13,896 nt of DNA. Origin: Lachnospiraceae bacterium (GTDB taxonomy: Bacteria > Bacillota_A > Clostridia > Lachnospirales > Lachnospiraceae). Where the stretch lies: assembly GCA_028694115.1 (NCBI GenBank), contig JAQUUB010000112.1:1-13896 (forward strand), in the 5' to 3' direction. The position numbers and the translations under genes are program-made. Shown here in pieces: positions 1-6,819 of this stretch. The notes beneath the pieces were generated by a model, which saw only the letters and a list, made by a program, of their open reading frames with translations, was not told where the DNA came from and searched no databases. Numbering within the stretch: position 1 is the stretch's first letter; each line of letters begins with the position of its first letter.

Positions 1-299
1 CCAAATTATTTGGAGGAAATAAAAGTCTTGCCATAAGTCTGCAGTCCAGGATTAATGCAATTGAAGCGGCAGATGTTATAAAAGATATCATAGTTATTCC
101 ACAATTCCATTTTCATAAGCTGCAGGGAAAACTACAAAATTATTTTGCCATAGATGTCAAGACAAGGCGGGAGAAATGGCGGATTATATTATGTCCGTTA
201 GATGACCATGAGGAAGTATTTGATCCGTGCTGTATTGATAAAATAGCTGATAGTGTGAGAATTATTGAAATCAAGGAGGTGAGCGCACATTATGGGTAA
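1..299 (+). CDS. HigB-like (RelE/ParE superfamily) toxin, C-terminal part
   Basis: The frame is open from the window edge (first full codon at 3) to TAA at 297-299, giving about 98 residues and no start inside the window. The region FHKLQGK, then YFAIDV and EKWRIILCPLDD, is the pattern of HigB-type mRNA-cleaving toxins, which end in a strand around a W-R-I motif. The last 8 nt overlap the ATG of the next gene at 292, which encodes a HigA-type antitoxin, so the two are translationally coupled as toxin first, antitoxin second, the usual hig order. Family knowledge: HigB cleaves ribosome-bound mRNA and HigA neutralises it and represses the operon. The toxin identity is inferred from the visible C-terminal half and the partner gene; catalytic residues were not checked against an alignment. 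Confidence 0.72.
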   Translation, partial: KLFGGNKSLAISLQSRINAIEAADVIKDIIVIPQFHFHKLQGKLQNYFAIDVKTRREKWRIILCPLDDHEEVFDPCCIDKIADSVRIIEIKEVSAHYG

Positions 300-1377
300 C
301 TACATTGAGTATAATGACAAGATGGCATTCCATCCGGGATATTATCTGAAAGAAATGGTTGAAGAGAGTGGACTCACTCAGGAGGACTTTGCAAAGAGAC
401 TTGGGACAACGCCCAAAAATCTTAGCATTCTCGTAAGGGGTGAACAGAGTTTGTCCATTGATATCGCAACAAAGCTTTCCAGAATGTTAGGCACAACAGT
501 AACGTACTGGCTTAGATTGCAGGAGATGTACGACGAAATGCAGGCAGAATATCTTTCGGATGAAGAACTGAAGCGGGAAAGAGAAGTTTTTAAGTTGATT
601 GATTATTCATACTTCAAAACAAATTTCCATCTTCCCAATCTTCCCAGGAAAATTGATGAGCAGATTAAATGTGTCAGAGAGTTTTTATCTGTTGCCTCGC
701 TTGGTGTTTTACAAGAAGAAGATCTGGCAACAAGTTTTAGGAGTTATTCCGCAAATTTGAGTCAGTCTAATATTGTTAACGCGAATGCGATGGTGCAGAT
801 CGCGGTAAATAAAGCATTAAGAACATCTACACCAAAGTATGACAAAAAGAAATTTGCAGAGGCAGTAGAATTTGCATTAACCCAGACCGAAAATCATGCT
901 GGGTTCTATCCGGAGGTGCAGAAAGCATTTCTTGCGGCCGGCGTTGTTCTTGTTGTACTGCCGAATCTAAAAAATTCAGGTATTAACGGAGCTACAAAAA
1001 AAGTGAATGGAAAGATTTTGTTGATGGTAAGCGATCGAAGACATTTCGCTGATACATTCTGGTTTTCACTTTTTCATGAAATAGGGCACGTGATAAATGG
1101 TGACTATGGTATTACTTTTAAAGATAATAAGAGCGAAGTCGAAGACGAGGCAGATGTCTATGCCCAGACTAAACTGATTCCGCAGGAAAGGTATCAGAAG
1201 TTTCTAAAAGAAACAGCAATATTTAATGAAGCGGTAATTCGGAAATTTGCAGGAGAAATAAACAGAGATCCGGGAATCGTTCTAGGGCGGCTGCAAAACG
1301 ATGGGAAGATTTCTTATACACAGACAGATCTCTGTGACAAATTGAGACGAAAATATATAGTTTCAATAGGGAAATAA
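292..1377 (+). CDS. HigA-type XRE antitoxin fused to ImmA/IrrE-like zinc peptidase domain
   Basis: A 361-residue protein in two parts. Residues about 11-80 are a HigA-style helix-turn-helix: FHPGYYLKEMVEESGLTQ, then LGTTPKNLSILVRG and a YWLRLQ tail. Residues about 200-320 are an ImmA/IrrE (peptidase M78-like) domain with the zinc motif HEIGH at 262-266 and a likely third ligand, E286, in the VEDEADVYA stretch. The middle (about 90-200) is probably a helical linker. The ATG at 292 is preceded by AAGGAGGTGAG and overlaps the toxin stop. HigA antitoxins are commonly about 100 residues, so this one is much longer and carries a possible protease. ImmA-type peptidases cleave XRE repressors, so the fusion could regulate its own stability or that of the toxin complex; that role is inferred. 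The motif is complete, so activity is plausible. Confidence 0.85.
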   Translation: MGNYIEYNDKMAFHPGYYLKEMVEESGLTQEDFAKRLGTTPKNLSILVRGEQSLSIDIATKLSRMLGTTVTYWLRLQEMYDEMQAEYLSDEELKREREVFKLIDYSYFKTNFHLPNLPRKIDEQIKCVREFLSVASLGVLQEEDLATSFRSYSANLSQSNIVNANAMVQIAVNKALRTSTPKYDKKKFAEAVEFALTQTENHAGFYPEVQKAFLAAGVVLVVLPNLKNSGINGATKKVNGKILLMVSDRRHFADTFWFSLFHEIGHVINGDYGITFKDNKSEVEDEADVYAQTKLIPQERYQKFLKETAIFNEAVIRKFAGEINRDPGIVLGRLQNDGKISYTQTDLCDKLRRKYIVSIGK

Positions 1378-1392
1378 AGAATAATGACAAAG

Positions 1393-1415
1393 AATACCTG
1401 AAAAATGCAGGTATT
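1393..1415 (+). terminator. Weak Rho-independent terminator after the HigBA-like pair
   Basis: Perfect 8-bp inverted repeat AATACCTG / CAGGTATT with a 7-nt loop, starting 16 nt after the stop codon at 1377. The following T-rich stretch is interrupted (ATATTCTTGATTG), so termination may be partial. Confidence 0.5.
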
Positions 1416-1520
1416 ATATTCTTGATTGTATTTTGAAATGAAAAAGAGTGAATTAAATCATAATTGAATTTGCAGATAAAAAATATGATTTTAGCCATGT
1501 TGCATACCTGCAACTTCCAG

Positions 1521-1549
1521 TTGACAATGTGCATTTCAAGAAAGATAGA
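1521..1549 (+). promoter_or_regulatory. Possible promoter for the XRE-membrane gene
   Basis: A perfect -35 box TTGACA at 1521-1526 is followed after 17 bp by GATAGA at 1544-1549, a poor -10 box. It lies about 60 nt before the ATG at 1607. The -35 is convincing, the -10 is not. Confidence 0.35.
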
Positions 1550-1564
1550 AAATGGCAACGTGAC

Positions 1565-1585
1565 TTGATAGAATTTGACTATCAA
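1565..1585. promoter_or_regulatory. 7-bp inverted repeat, candidate XRE operator
   Basis: TTGATAG (1565-1571) and CTATCAA (1579-1585) are perfect inverted repeats with a 7-nt spacer. They sit directly before the AGGAGG ribosome binding site at 1591 and downstream of the possible promoter. A site here fits autorepression by the XRE protein encoded next; binding is inferred from position and symmetry only. Confidence 0.4.
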
Positions 1586-1606
1586 ATCACAGGAGGTAGT
1601 TACAAA

Positions 1607-2389
1607 ATGAATTTAGGCGAAAAGATTTTTAAATTAAGGAAAGAGAAAGGGTTATCCCAAGAAAATCTCGCGGAACAACTTGGGACAACCAGACAGGCGA
1701 TTAGCAAATGGGAAAATAATCAAGGTTTTCCCGAAACAGAAAAACTCTTACAATTATCTAATATTTTTGAAGTTTCGACTGATTTTTTACTGAAGAACGA
1801 AAAATCTGAAAAGAACGTTGACGAAAAGGGTTACTATGTAAGCAGAGAAATGGCGAAAGGATATATTGCCAATGAAAAAAGAATTAGCCGATATGTTGGG
1901 ATGGGATTTATGTTTTGGGCATTGGCAGGAATTCCCTATGTAATATTTTCTACAGACATGATGTCGCGCTATTTAGGCATGGCAATCTGCCTAATCCTGG
2001 GTATCATATCCATTGTATTCGCAGTGTTTTCAGAGCAAACTCAATATAAGGTCTTGAAACAAGAACCACTATTATTTGATTATGATTATTTGAAAGAACT
2101 ATCCAATGAATATACTTTGAATAAAAAGAAGTACGTAGTAGTAGCCATTCCCTGCACCACTTTATTTATTGCAGGCATTTTATTTTTGGCGTTTACTGGA
2201 AAAGGATATATTGCGTGGTCTGATTATCATTCCTTTGTTTTTCTTGGATTTGCAATAGGTCTTCTGGGATTTGTGTATTCCGTAGGGTGTATGGAAGCCT
2301 ATGAATTGCTGGTTGATAATGAGCAGTATTCAACACATTTCTCTTTTAAAATAAAACGAAAAATAAAAGAAAAAATCAATGGACTTTAA
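1607..2389 (+). CDS. XRE-family regulator with four membrane segments
   Basis: A 260-residue protein. Residues 1-62 form a Cro/CI-type helix-turn-helix with the pattern [22 protein letters not shown], typical of the XRE-membrane regulators common in Clostridia. Hydrophobic segments follow at about 97-115, 121-141, 176-197 and 208-228, and the C-terminus is very basic ([10 protein letters not shown]). The ATG at 1607 is chosen because AGGAGG lies 10 nt upstream and the protein then starts exactly at the helix-turn-helix; in-frame codons back to 1529 look non-coding. The likely role is a membrane-anchored DNA-binding regulator sensing an envelope signal, but no target is evident besides the inverted repeat in its own leader. 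The following gap carries a terminator-bearing repeat, so it is probably monocistronic. Confidence 0.85.
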   Translation: MNLGEKIFKLRKEKGLSQENLAEQLGTTRQAISKWENNQGFPETEKLLQLSNIFEVSTDFLLKNEKSEKNVDEKGYYVSREMAKGYIANEKRISRYVGMGFMFWALAGIPYVIFSTDMMSRYLGMAICLILGIISIVFAVFSEQTQYKVLKQEPLLFDYDYLKELSNEYTLNKKKYVVVAIPCTTLFIAGILFLAFTGKGYIAWSDYHSFVFLGFAIGLLGFVYSVGCMEAYELLVDNEQYSTHFSFKIKRKIKEKINGL

Positions 2390-2400
2390 TTGATTAATTT

Positions 2401-2508
2401 CAGTTTACCGAGCGGTTGAAATACAACAAAATATAATCATATACAGGCATATGTCGCACAGGGCATATGCTTTTTAAGTTGGAGGAAATAGAATTTAGGA
2501 ATTCATTT
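2401..2508 (+). repeat. Dispersed ~100-bp repeat, copy A
   Basis: First of five same-direction copies. The order is a CAGTTT..CGAG..GTTGAAATACAAC element, an ACAAAATATAAT stretch, ATATACAGGCATATGTCGCACAGG, GCATATGC plus T run, then GGAGGAAATAGAATTTAGGAATTCATT. It matches copy E at 12437-12541 best, including the extra 10-nt AT block. It lies between the XRE-membrane gene and the nad promoter and encodes no protein. Confidence 0.85.
2445..2475 (+). terminator. Hairpin terminator in repeat copy A
   Basis: AGGCATATG (2445-2453) pairs with CATATGCTT (2464-2472), including one G-U pair, across a 10-nt loop, and runs into five Ts (2471-2475). It lies 55 nt after the stop of the XRE-membrane gene and probably ends that transcript before the nad promoter. 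Confidence 0.7.
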
Positions 2509-2538
2509 TAGAAAACTACACTAAAGAAAACAACTGTC

Positions 2539-2567
2539 TTGTCAGATGTAAAGATGAGTGCTATACT
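2539..2567 (+). promoter_or_regulatory. Promoter of the nadABC operon
   Basis: TTGTCA at 2539-2544, a 17-bp spacer and TATACT at 2562-2567 form a good housekeeping promoter 44 nt upstream of the nadA ATG. The -35 sits within CTGTCTTGTCAG, a short dyad with CTG/CAG ends that could be an operator. NAD synthesis genes in Firmicutes are often repressed by NiaR, but I cannot confirm a NiaR box here. Confidence 0.65.
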
Positions 2568-2610
2568 ATGACCAAAGTGAATGCAATAGGTTGACACAAA
2601 GGAGGACGAC

Positions 2611-3516
2611 ATGTCAGTAACAGAGGATATATTAAGATTAAAGCAGGAGAATAATGCAGTGATTCTCGCGCACTATTATGTAGATGATGAGGTTCAGCAG
2701 GTTGCTGATTATATAGGAGATTCCTATTATCTAAGCAAGATTGCCACCCAGACCGATGCAGAACGAATTGTTTTTGCGGGTGTGGAATTCATGGGAGAGA
2801 GCGCAAAGATTATCAATCCGGGGAAGCGGGTATTTCTTCCGGATGCCACAGCAGATTGTCCCATGGCGCATATGGCAGACAAGGAGAAGATTGCAGCCAT
2901 GCGGGAGCAGTATGAGGATCTTGCAGTTGTCTGTTATATCAACTCCACAGCGGAGATGAAGACCTGTGCAGATGTGTGCGTAACTTCAGCCAATGCGGTG
3001 AAGATTGTGAAGAATCTTCCGAATCAGAATATCTACTTTATTCCAGATGGGAATCTTGGGGATTATGTGGCCAAGCAGGTTCCTGAGAAAAATGTTATCT
3101 GTAACGATGGTTTCTGTCCGATTCATGCGGCAATCACCACAGAACAAGTGCAAGAAGCCAAGGAGAAGTATCCCAATGCCGAATTCTTAGTGCATCCGGA
3201 ATGTTCTAAGGAAGTGCTTGCTATGGCAGATTATATTGGAAGTACTTCAGGTATCATTGCCTATGCCACAGATAGTGATAAGACGGAATTCATTATTGGA
3301 ACAGAGACAGGAGTCTTTTGCAAACTCGAGAAGAACAATCCGGGCAAAAAGTTCCATACGGTGACACCATGGCAGGTGTGTGCCAATATGAAAAAAATAT
3401 CCTTGGAGAAGATCTTAGATGTATTGGAGAACGAGGTCAATGAGATATTCATCGAGGAGGATATAAGACAGCGGGCTATGCAGCCTTTAGAGCGGATGTT
3501 AGAACTGGCCAAATAA
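2611..3516 (+). CDS. nadA: Quinolinate synthase NadA
   Basis: NadA condenses iminoaspartate from NadB with dihydroxyacetone phosphate to make quinolinate, using a [4Fe-4S] cluster. The 301 residues match the short bacterial form. Family motifs are visible: ILAHYYV near 18-24, GDSYYL at 36-41, VCYINSTAEMK at 107-117, TSANAV at 125-130, IPDGNLG at 144-150, VHPEC at 194-198 and GSTSGII at 210-216. By spacing, the cluster ligands should be C83 (in ADCPMA), C169 (in CNDGFCPIHAA) and C257, matching the three essential cysteines of known NadA proteins. The start has AGGAGG 10 nt upstream. First gene of the operon, 78 nt before nadB. Confidence 0.96.
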   Translation: MSVTEDILRLKQENNAVILAHYYVDDEVQQVADYIGDSYYLSKIATQTDAERIVFAGVEFMGESAKIINPGKRVFLPDATADCPMAHMADKEKIAAMREQYEDLAVVCYINSTAEMKTCADVCVTSANAVKIVKNLPNQNIYFIPDGNLGDYVAKQVPEKNVICNDGFCPIHAAITTEQVQEAKEKYPNAEFLVHPECSKEVLAMADYIGSTSGIIAYATDSDKTEFIIGTETGVFCKLEKNNPGKKFHTVTPWQVCANMKKISLEKILDVLENEVNEIFIEEDIRQRAMQPLERMLELAK

Positions 3517-3521
3517 GCAGG

Positions 3522-3576
3522 TATATCCGGGAAGTGAACAGCGGATAACCGGATATAAGTAGTTAGACCATGGTCT
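3522..3576. promoter_or_regulatory. Intercistronic dyad structures between nadA and nadB
   Basis: Two symmetric elements fill the 78-nt gap. TATATCCGG (3522-3530) and CCGGATATA (3549-3557) are perfect 9-bp inverted repeats with an 18-nt loop. AGACCATGGTCT (3565-3576) is a perfect 12-bp palindrome whose symmetry continues for two more pairs after one mismatch. No T run follows, so they read better as mRNA stabilising or processing structures, or as a protein site, than as terminators. Confidence 0.5.
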
Positions 3577-3594
3577 GACAGAGATGGGAAGTAT

Positions 3595-4935
3595 ATGAAT
3601 ATGGAGTATATAGATAAACATAATATAGATGTAAAAGCCGATATAGTAATCGCAGGTTGTGGATGCTCCGGCTTGTACCTTGCCTTGAATCTGCCCGGAG
3701 ACAAGCAGATTCTTATGATTACCAAATCAGATCTGTATAGCAGCGATTCCTTCCTTGCACAGGGAGGAATGTGTATGCTTAAGGATGACGCAGATTATGA
3801 CAGCTACTTCGAGGATACTATGAAGGCGGGACATTATGAGAATGATAGGACCTCTGTGGATATTATGATTCGTTCTTCGAGGGATGTGGTGGAAGACCTC
3901 TTAGGCTATGGGGTAGACTTTGCGCGAGATGCTAAGGGAGAACTCCTTTTTACCAGGGAGGGGGCACATTCTGGCAAGCGAATTCTCTATCATGAGGATA
4001 TTACAGGAAAAGAGATTACCTCAAGACTCTTAGAACAGGTGCAGAAACTGCCGAACGTGACCATACTGGAATATACCAGCCTCATTGATATTATTGAGCA
4101 TAATCATGTCTGCGTAGGTGCGGTGATTCGAACTGAGGATGGTGAGATTCGGAAGATCCGGGCAGGGGAAGTAGTTCTTGCTACCGGAGGAATCGGCGGA
4201 TGCTACCGTCATTCCACGAACTTCCGTCATTTGACAGGAGATGCCTTAGGAATTGCCATAAAGCATGGCGTTAAGCTTCGGGATGTGAATTATGTGCAGA
4301 TTCACCCTACTACCCTCTACAATGAGAAGCCTGAGGAAAAAAGCTTTTTGATATCGGAATCTGTTCGGGGAGAGGGAGCGAAGCTGTACAACAGAGCAGG
4401 AGAGCGTTTCGTGAACGAATTACTTCCGAGAGATCTTTTGACAGAAGCAATCTACGAGCAGATGAAGAAGGATAAGACAGAATATGTGTGGGAGGATCTG
4501 CGGACCATTCCGGCAGAGGAACTTAAGACGCATTTTCCTAATATTGTAAAGCACTGCTTAGATATGGGATTTGATGTGACAAAGGAATGCATACCGGTGG
4601 TCCCGGCCCAGCATTATTTCATGGGAGGTATTCATGTGAATTATATGAGCCGGACCTCTATGGACCACCTCTACGCCGTGGGTGAGACTGCCTGCAACGG
4701 TGTGCACGGTAGGAATCGCCTTGCCAGCAATTCACTGTTAGAGAGTCTGGTATTTGCCAAACGTGCAGCGAAGGATATGGCAGGACATGAGACCGATATT
4801 GACAGGGAAGCCGAGTTTGCGGTATTATCCATAGACACGACGAAGTATCATAACAGCCATGAATTAGAAAAAGAATATGAGAGTCTTGTGCGGGAAGCGA
4901 TTGAGAAAGCGGATGCTGCGTCGAAGTCTGCATAA
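3595..4935 (+). CDS. nadB: L-aspartate oxidase NadB
   Basis: NadB oxidises L-aspartate to iminoaspartate with FAD, supplying NadA. The 446-residue protein starts with a dinucleotide-binding fold: GCGCSG at 21-26 fits GxGxxG. It then shows the flavoprotein features of the succinate dehydrogenase/fumarate reductase/NadB family: HPTTLY at 237-242, RGEGAKL at 258-264, HYFMGGI at 340-346 and NRLASNSLLESLVF at 374-387. It is about 90 residues shorter than E. coli NadB, lacking most of the C-terminal helical domain, as expected for short clostridial forms. The start at 3595 has only a weak GGGAAG upstream; ATG at 3601 is an alternative. It lies between nadA and nadC, which supports NadB over fumarate reductase. 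Confidence 0.93.
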   Translation: MNMEYIDKHNIDVKADIVIAGCGCSGLYLALNLPGDKQILMITKSDLYSSDSFLAQGGMCMLKDDADYDSYFEDTMKAGHYENDRTSVDIMIRSSRDVVEDLLGYGVDFARDAKGELLFTREGAHSGKRILYHEDITGKEITSRLLEQVQKLPNVTILEYTSLIDIIEHNHVCVGAVIRTEDGEIRKIRAGEVVLATGGIGGCYRHSTNFRHLTGDALGIAIKHGVKLRDVNYVQIHPTTLYNEKPEEKSFLISESVRGEGAKLYNRAGERFVNELLPRDLLTEAIYEQMKKDKTEYVWEDLRTIPAEELKTHFPNIVKHCLDMGFDVTKECIPVVPAQHYFMGGIHVNYMSRTSMDHLYAVGETACNGVHGRNRLASNSLLESLVFAKRAAKDMAGHETDIDREAEFAVLSIDTTKYHNSHELEKEYESLVREAIEKADAASKSA

Positions 4936-4991
4936 GCAGTAATATGGACAATACAAGAAACACTGGAAAATACAGAATGGAGAGATAGATT

Positions 4992-5888
4992 ATGTACGAT
5001 GAAGTGACAATGAAGTTGAATGTAGATCCCCTGATCTTAGGGGCATTGAAGGAAGATATCACAAGCGAGGATGTAAGCACAAATGCTGTCATGCCGAATC
5101 CGACACAGGGAACGGTGGATCTGATCTGTAAGGAGGATGGAATTATCTGCGGACTGCAGGTGTTTGGCCGTGTATTTGAATTGCTTGATGAGACCTCCCG
5201 TATTGAATACCTGGTGGAGGATGGAGCTGAGGTTAAGGCTGGACAGTTGATAGCAAGGGTGTATGGGGATATCCGTGCACTGTTATGCGGAGAGCGTACA
5301 GCACTGAACTACCTTCAGCGTATGAGTGGCATTGCAAGCTATACCCATGAGGTGGCAAAGCTTTTTGTAGGAAGTAAGACGAAGCTTCTTGACACCCGCA
5401 AGACCTCTCCGAATAATCGTATCTTCGAGAAATATGCGGTGAGAGTGGGAGGCGGTAATAATCATCGCTATAATCTCTCAGATGGTGTATTGTTGAAGGA
5501 TAATCACATTGGTGCAGCAGGAGGTGTCCGTGAGGCGGTGACCATGGCGAAGGAATATGCACCTTTTGTCAGAAAAATCGAGGTGGAGGTAGAGAACCTT
5601 GATATGGTTCGCGAGGCTGTGGAAGCAGGAGCAGACATCGTTATGTTAGATAACATGACTCATGAGCAGATTAGCGAGGCTACGGAGATCATCAATGGAC
5701 GTGCCCAGGTGGAAGTCTCCGGCAATGTAACAAGAGAAAATGTTGCCAGATTACTTGACCTTGGAGTAGATTATATTTCAAGCGGAGCACTGACACATTC
5801 CGCTCCGATTATGGATATCTCTCTGAAGAATCTCCATGCGGTATCATCCGCCCCTGTCGGCAAGAAAAATGAATACCAAAATTTATGA
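4992..5888 (+). CDS. nadC: Nicotinate-nucleotide pyrophosphorylase NadC with run-on C-terminal tail
   Basis: NadC (quinolinate phosphoribosyltransferase) converts quinolinate and PRPP to nicotinate mononucleotide. Signature stretches are present: RTALNYLQRMSGIAS at 102-116, DTRKT at 134-138, HRYNLSDGVLLKDNHI at 158-173, E201, VMLDNM at 217-222, and SSGALTH near 263-269. The fold normally ends at ISLKNLHAV, here at residue 284. This copy runs on for 14 low-complexity residues (SSAPVGKKNEYQNL) into the start of the DUF1905 gene. That suggests the native stop was lost when accessory DNA was joined at the 3' end; all catalytic parts are intact, so activity is likely kept. The start at 4992 has GGAGAG upstream; M7 is an alternative start. 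Confidence 0.95.
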   Translation: MYDEVTMKLNVDPLILGALKEDITSEDVSTNAVMPNPTQGTVDLICKEDGIICGLQVFGRVFELLDETSRIEYLVEDGAEVKAGQLIARVYGDIRALLCGERTALNYLQRMSGIASYTHEVAKLFVGSKTKLLDTRKTSPNNRIFEKYAVRVGGGNNHRYNLSDGVLLKDNHIGAAGGVREAVTMAKEYAPFVRKIEVEVENLDMVREAVEAGADIVMLDNMTHEQISEATEIINGRAQVEVSGNVTRENVARLLDLGVDYISSGALTHSAPIMDISLKNLHAVSSAPVGKKNEYQNL

Positions 5889-6156
5889 GTTTGAAGCTAT
5901 GATAGAGCCTGTGCCAGATAAGGGTGGGGCCTATGTTAGGTTTCCATATGATATAAAAAAAGAATTTGGCAAAGGTCGTGTAAAAGTGAATGCAACCTTT
6001 AATGGTTTTTGCTATAGAGGAAGCCTTGTAAACATGGGAGTAAAAAATCCAGATGGAAGCATTTGCTATATTATTGGCGTACGCAAAGATATACAGAAAG
6101 AAATGCAACGGTATCCAGGGGATACGATTACCGTGACTATTCAGGAAACTAGTTGA
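5869..6156 (+). CDS. DUF1905 domain protein
   Basis: A 95-residue protein from ATG 5869 (MNTKIYEFEAMIEPVPDKGG). The body, with a GGAYVRFPYDIKKEFGKGRVKV block and a pattern of short beta strands, is that of DUF1905, a small fold of unknown biochemical function often found beside or fused to YdeI-like domains. The start is supported by a partial second copy of this 5' end at 12332, where a proper AGGTGG ribosome binding site precedes the same ATG. Here the site is missing: the ATG lies inside the end of nadC (20-nt overlap), so translation probably depends on coupling to nadC. In-frame codons extend back to 5836 but belong to nadC sequence. Confidence 0.75.
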   Translation: MNTKIYEFEAMIEPVPDKGGAYVRFPYDIKKEFGKGRVKVNATFNGFCYRGSLVNMGVKNPDGSICYIIGVRKDIQKEMQRYPGDTITVTIQETS

Positions 6157-6266
6157 ATCTGACGATTAATAGAATAGCAGAGATATTCTGAAATACTGGA
6201 TTGGGTTGGGGAAGACTTCCATTTTATTTAATTTATGAAAATGACAACTGAGAGGGGGAGCGTCAT

Positions 6267-6443
6267 ATGTGGATATGTCCTAAGTGCGGACGTTCATTCA
6301 AAAATCAGAATCAGCAGCATTTTTGCGGTGAGAAACCAAAAACAATAAAAGGAACTATACAAATACCGTATAAAGAACCTTTGCCTCTGGAGTTGATTGC
6401 TCAGATCGCGTCTTGGTGTTACGATACCGGTAATCATCCGTAA
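6267..6443 (+). pseudogene. Internally deleted zinc-ribbon (DUF1801/DUF5655-like) gene
   Basis: An in-frame 58-codon gene, probably a deletion relic. The first part, MWICPKCGRSFKNQNQQHFCG, is a complete Cys4-type zinc ribbon start seen at the N-terminus of DUF1801/DUF5655-like proteins. After KTI it jumps to KGTIQIPYKEPLPLELIAQIASWCYDTGNHP, which reads like the C-terminal end of the same class of protein, so roughly 80-100 middle residues appear missing (inference from family length). A GAGGGGGAG ribosome binding site lies at about 6251-6259. The last 14 codons recur at 12364-12405 with two changed bases. A real 58-residue product cannot be excluded. Confidence 0.55.
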
Positions 6444-6473
6444 GTATGTATATTTGATTGGATTTCAAATTTT

Positions 6474-6555
6474 GGTTTGCTGAGCTGTTAAAATATAATT
6501 ATATACAGGCATATGTCGCACATGGCATATGCTTTTTTAGTGGAGGAAATAGAAA
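6474..6555 (+). repeat. Dispersed ~100-bp repeat, copy B
   Basis: GGTTTGCTGAGCTGTTAAAATATAA, then the ATATACAGGCATATG..GCATATGC hairpin, T run and GGAGGAAATAGAA. The similarity to the region around copy E is longer than the repeat: 6400-6555 corresponds to 12362-12527, including the end of the zinc-ribbon gene. At 6555 the usual continuation (TTTAG.AATAC) is replaced by a piece of AAA ATPase gene. Confidence 0.85.
6507..6538 (+). terminator. Hairpin terminator in repeat copy B
   Basis: AGGCATATG (6507-6515) pairs with CATATGCTT (6526-6534) across a 10-nt loop and is followed by six Ts (6533-6538). It lies 63 nt after the stop of the zinc-ribbon relic and may also end the nadABC-DUF1905 transcript. 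Confidence 0.72.
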
Positions 6556-6600
6556 ATTTGCAAAATCCAAAGTCAGTGAGGATTTATCTGATATATTTTT
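6556..6600 (+). pseudogene. Fragment of an AAA15-type ATPase gene
   Basis: This 45-nt stretch matches 9586-9630, inside the intact AAA ATPase gene, with four clear mismatches in the first 45 positions. It would encode FAKSKVSEDLSD, against FAKFKVSEDLSD at residues 162-173 of the intact protein. It has no start and is joined directly to repeat copy B, whereas the intact gene lies about 130 nt beyond repeat copy D. This is what remains if a second repeat-plus-ATPase unit lost its promoter, 5' end and nearly all of its 3' part. Confidence 0.75.
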
Positions 6601-6692
6601 GGGATTTTTCTAAGTTGAAGATGACGTTACTTTTGGGGTGTGTTAAAATATAAGGAATTATTGAAGTGGAAAAATTTGAAGTTGGAGGTGAA

Positions 6693-6770
6693 ATGCTTAT
6701 GCCGCTGTTAACGATTTTGCAAAAGCCGAAGGATTTTAACGAAAAGGTATATGATTTTCTGAAGGAGTAG
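6693..6770 (+). pseudogene. Alpha/beta-hydrolase C-terminal remnant
   Basis: A 25-codon reading frame with a good ribosome binding site (GGAGGTG at 6684-6690). The residues ILQKPKDFNEKVYDFLKE resemble the last helix of alpha/beta-hydrolases, where a GHF..LEKPEEFN..LLEFL pattern follows the catalytic histidine. Everything before it, including the nucleophile elbow and catalytic residues, is gone; only a start and the tail remain. Upstream, TGTGTTAAAATATAAG at 6639-6654 recurs at 12552-12567. The family assignment rests on 18 residues and is tentative. Confidence 0.45.
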
Positions 6771-6819
6771 ACGAAAAACAAAAGAGTAAATCAGCGGATA
6801 TTGCTTAGGTGATAAAGTA

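Noticed and set aside
1499..1514. GTTGCA-TACC-TGCAAC hairpin in the gap before the XRE-membrane gene
   Set aside because: A perfect 6-bp stem with a 4-nt loop, but with no T run and no clear relation to the nearby promoter; kept only as a note.
1223..1585. Reverse-strand 120-residue frame across the end of the HigA-ImmA gene and the gap behind it
   Set aside because: Composition is low-complexity and rich in F, I and S, it overlaps a firm gene, and no ribosome binding site or family pattern is seen.
3261..3725. Reverse-strand 154-residue frame over the nadA-nadB junction
   Set aside because: Antisense shadow of two well-supported genes; no recognisable domain.
4658..5092. Reverse-strand 144-residue frame over the nadB-nadC junction
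   Set aside because: Antisense shadow of nadB and nadC with no family features.
6157..6266. Short dyads (GAATA..TATTC, GGAAGACTTCC) between the DUF1905 gene and the zinc-ribbon relic
   Set aside because: Stems of five base pairs in AT-rich sequence are expected by chance and have no T run or conserved partner.
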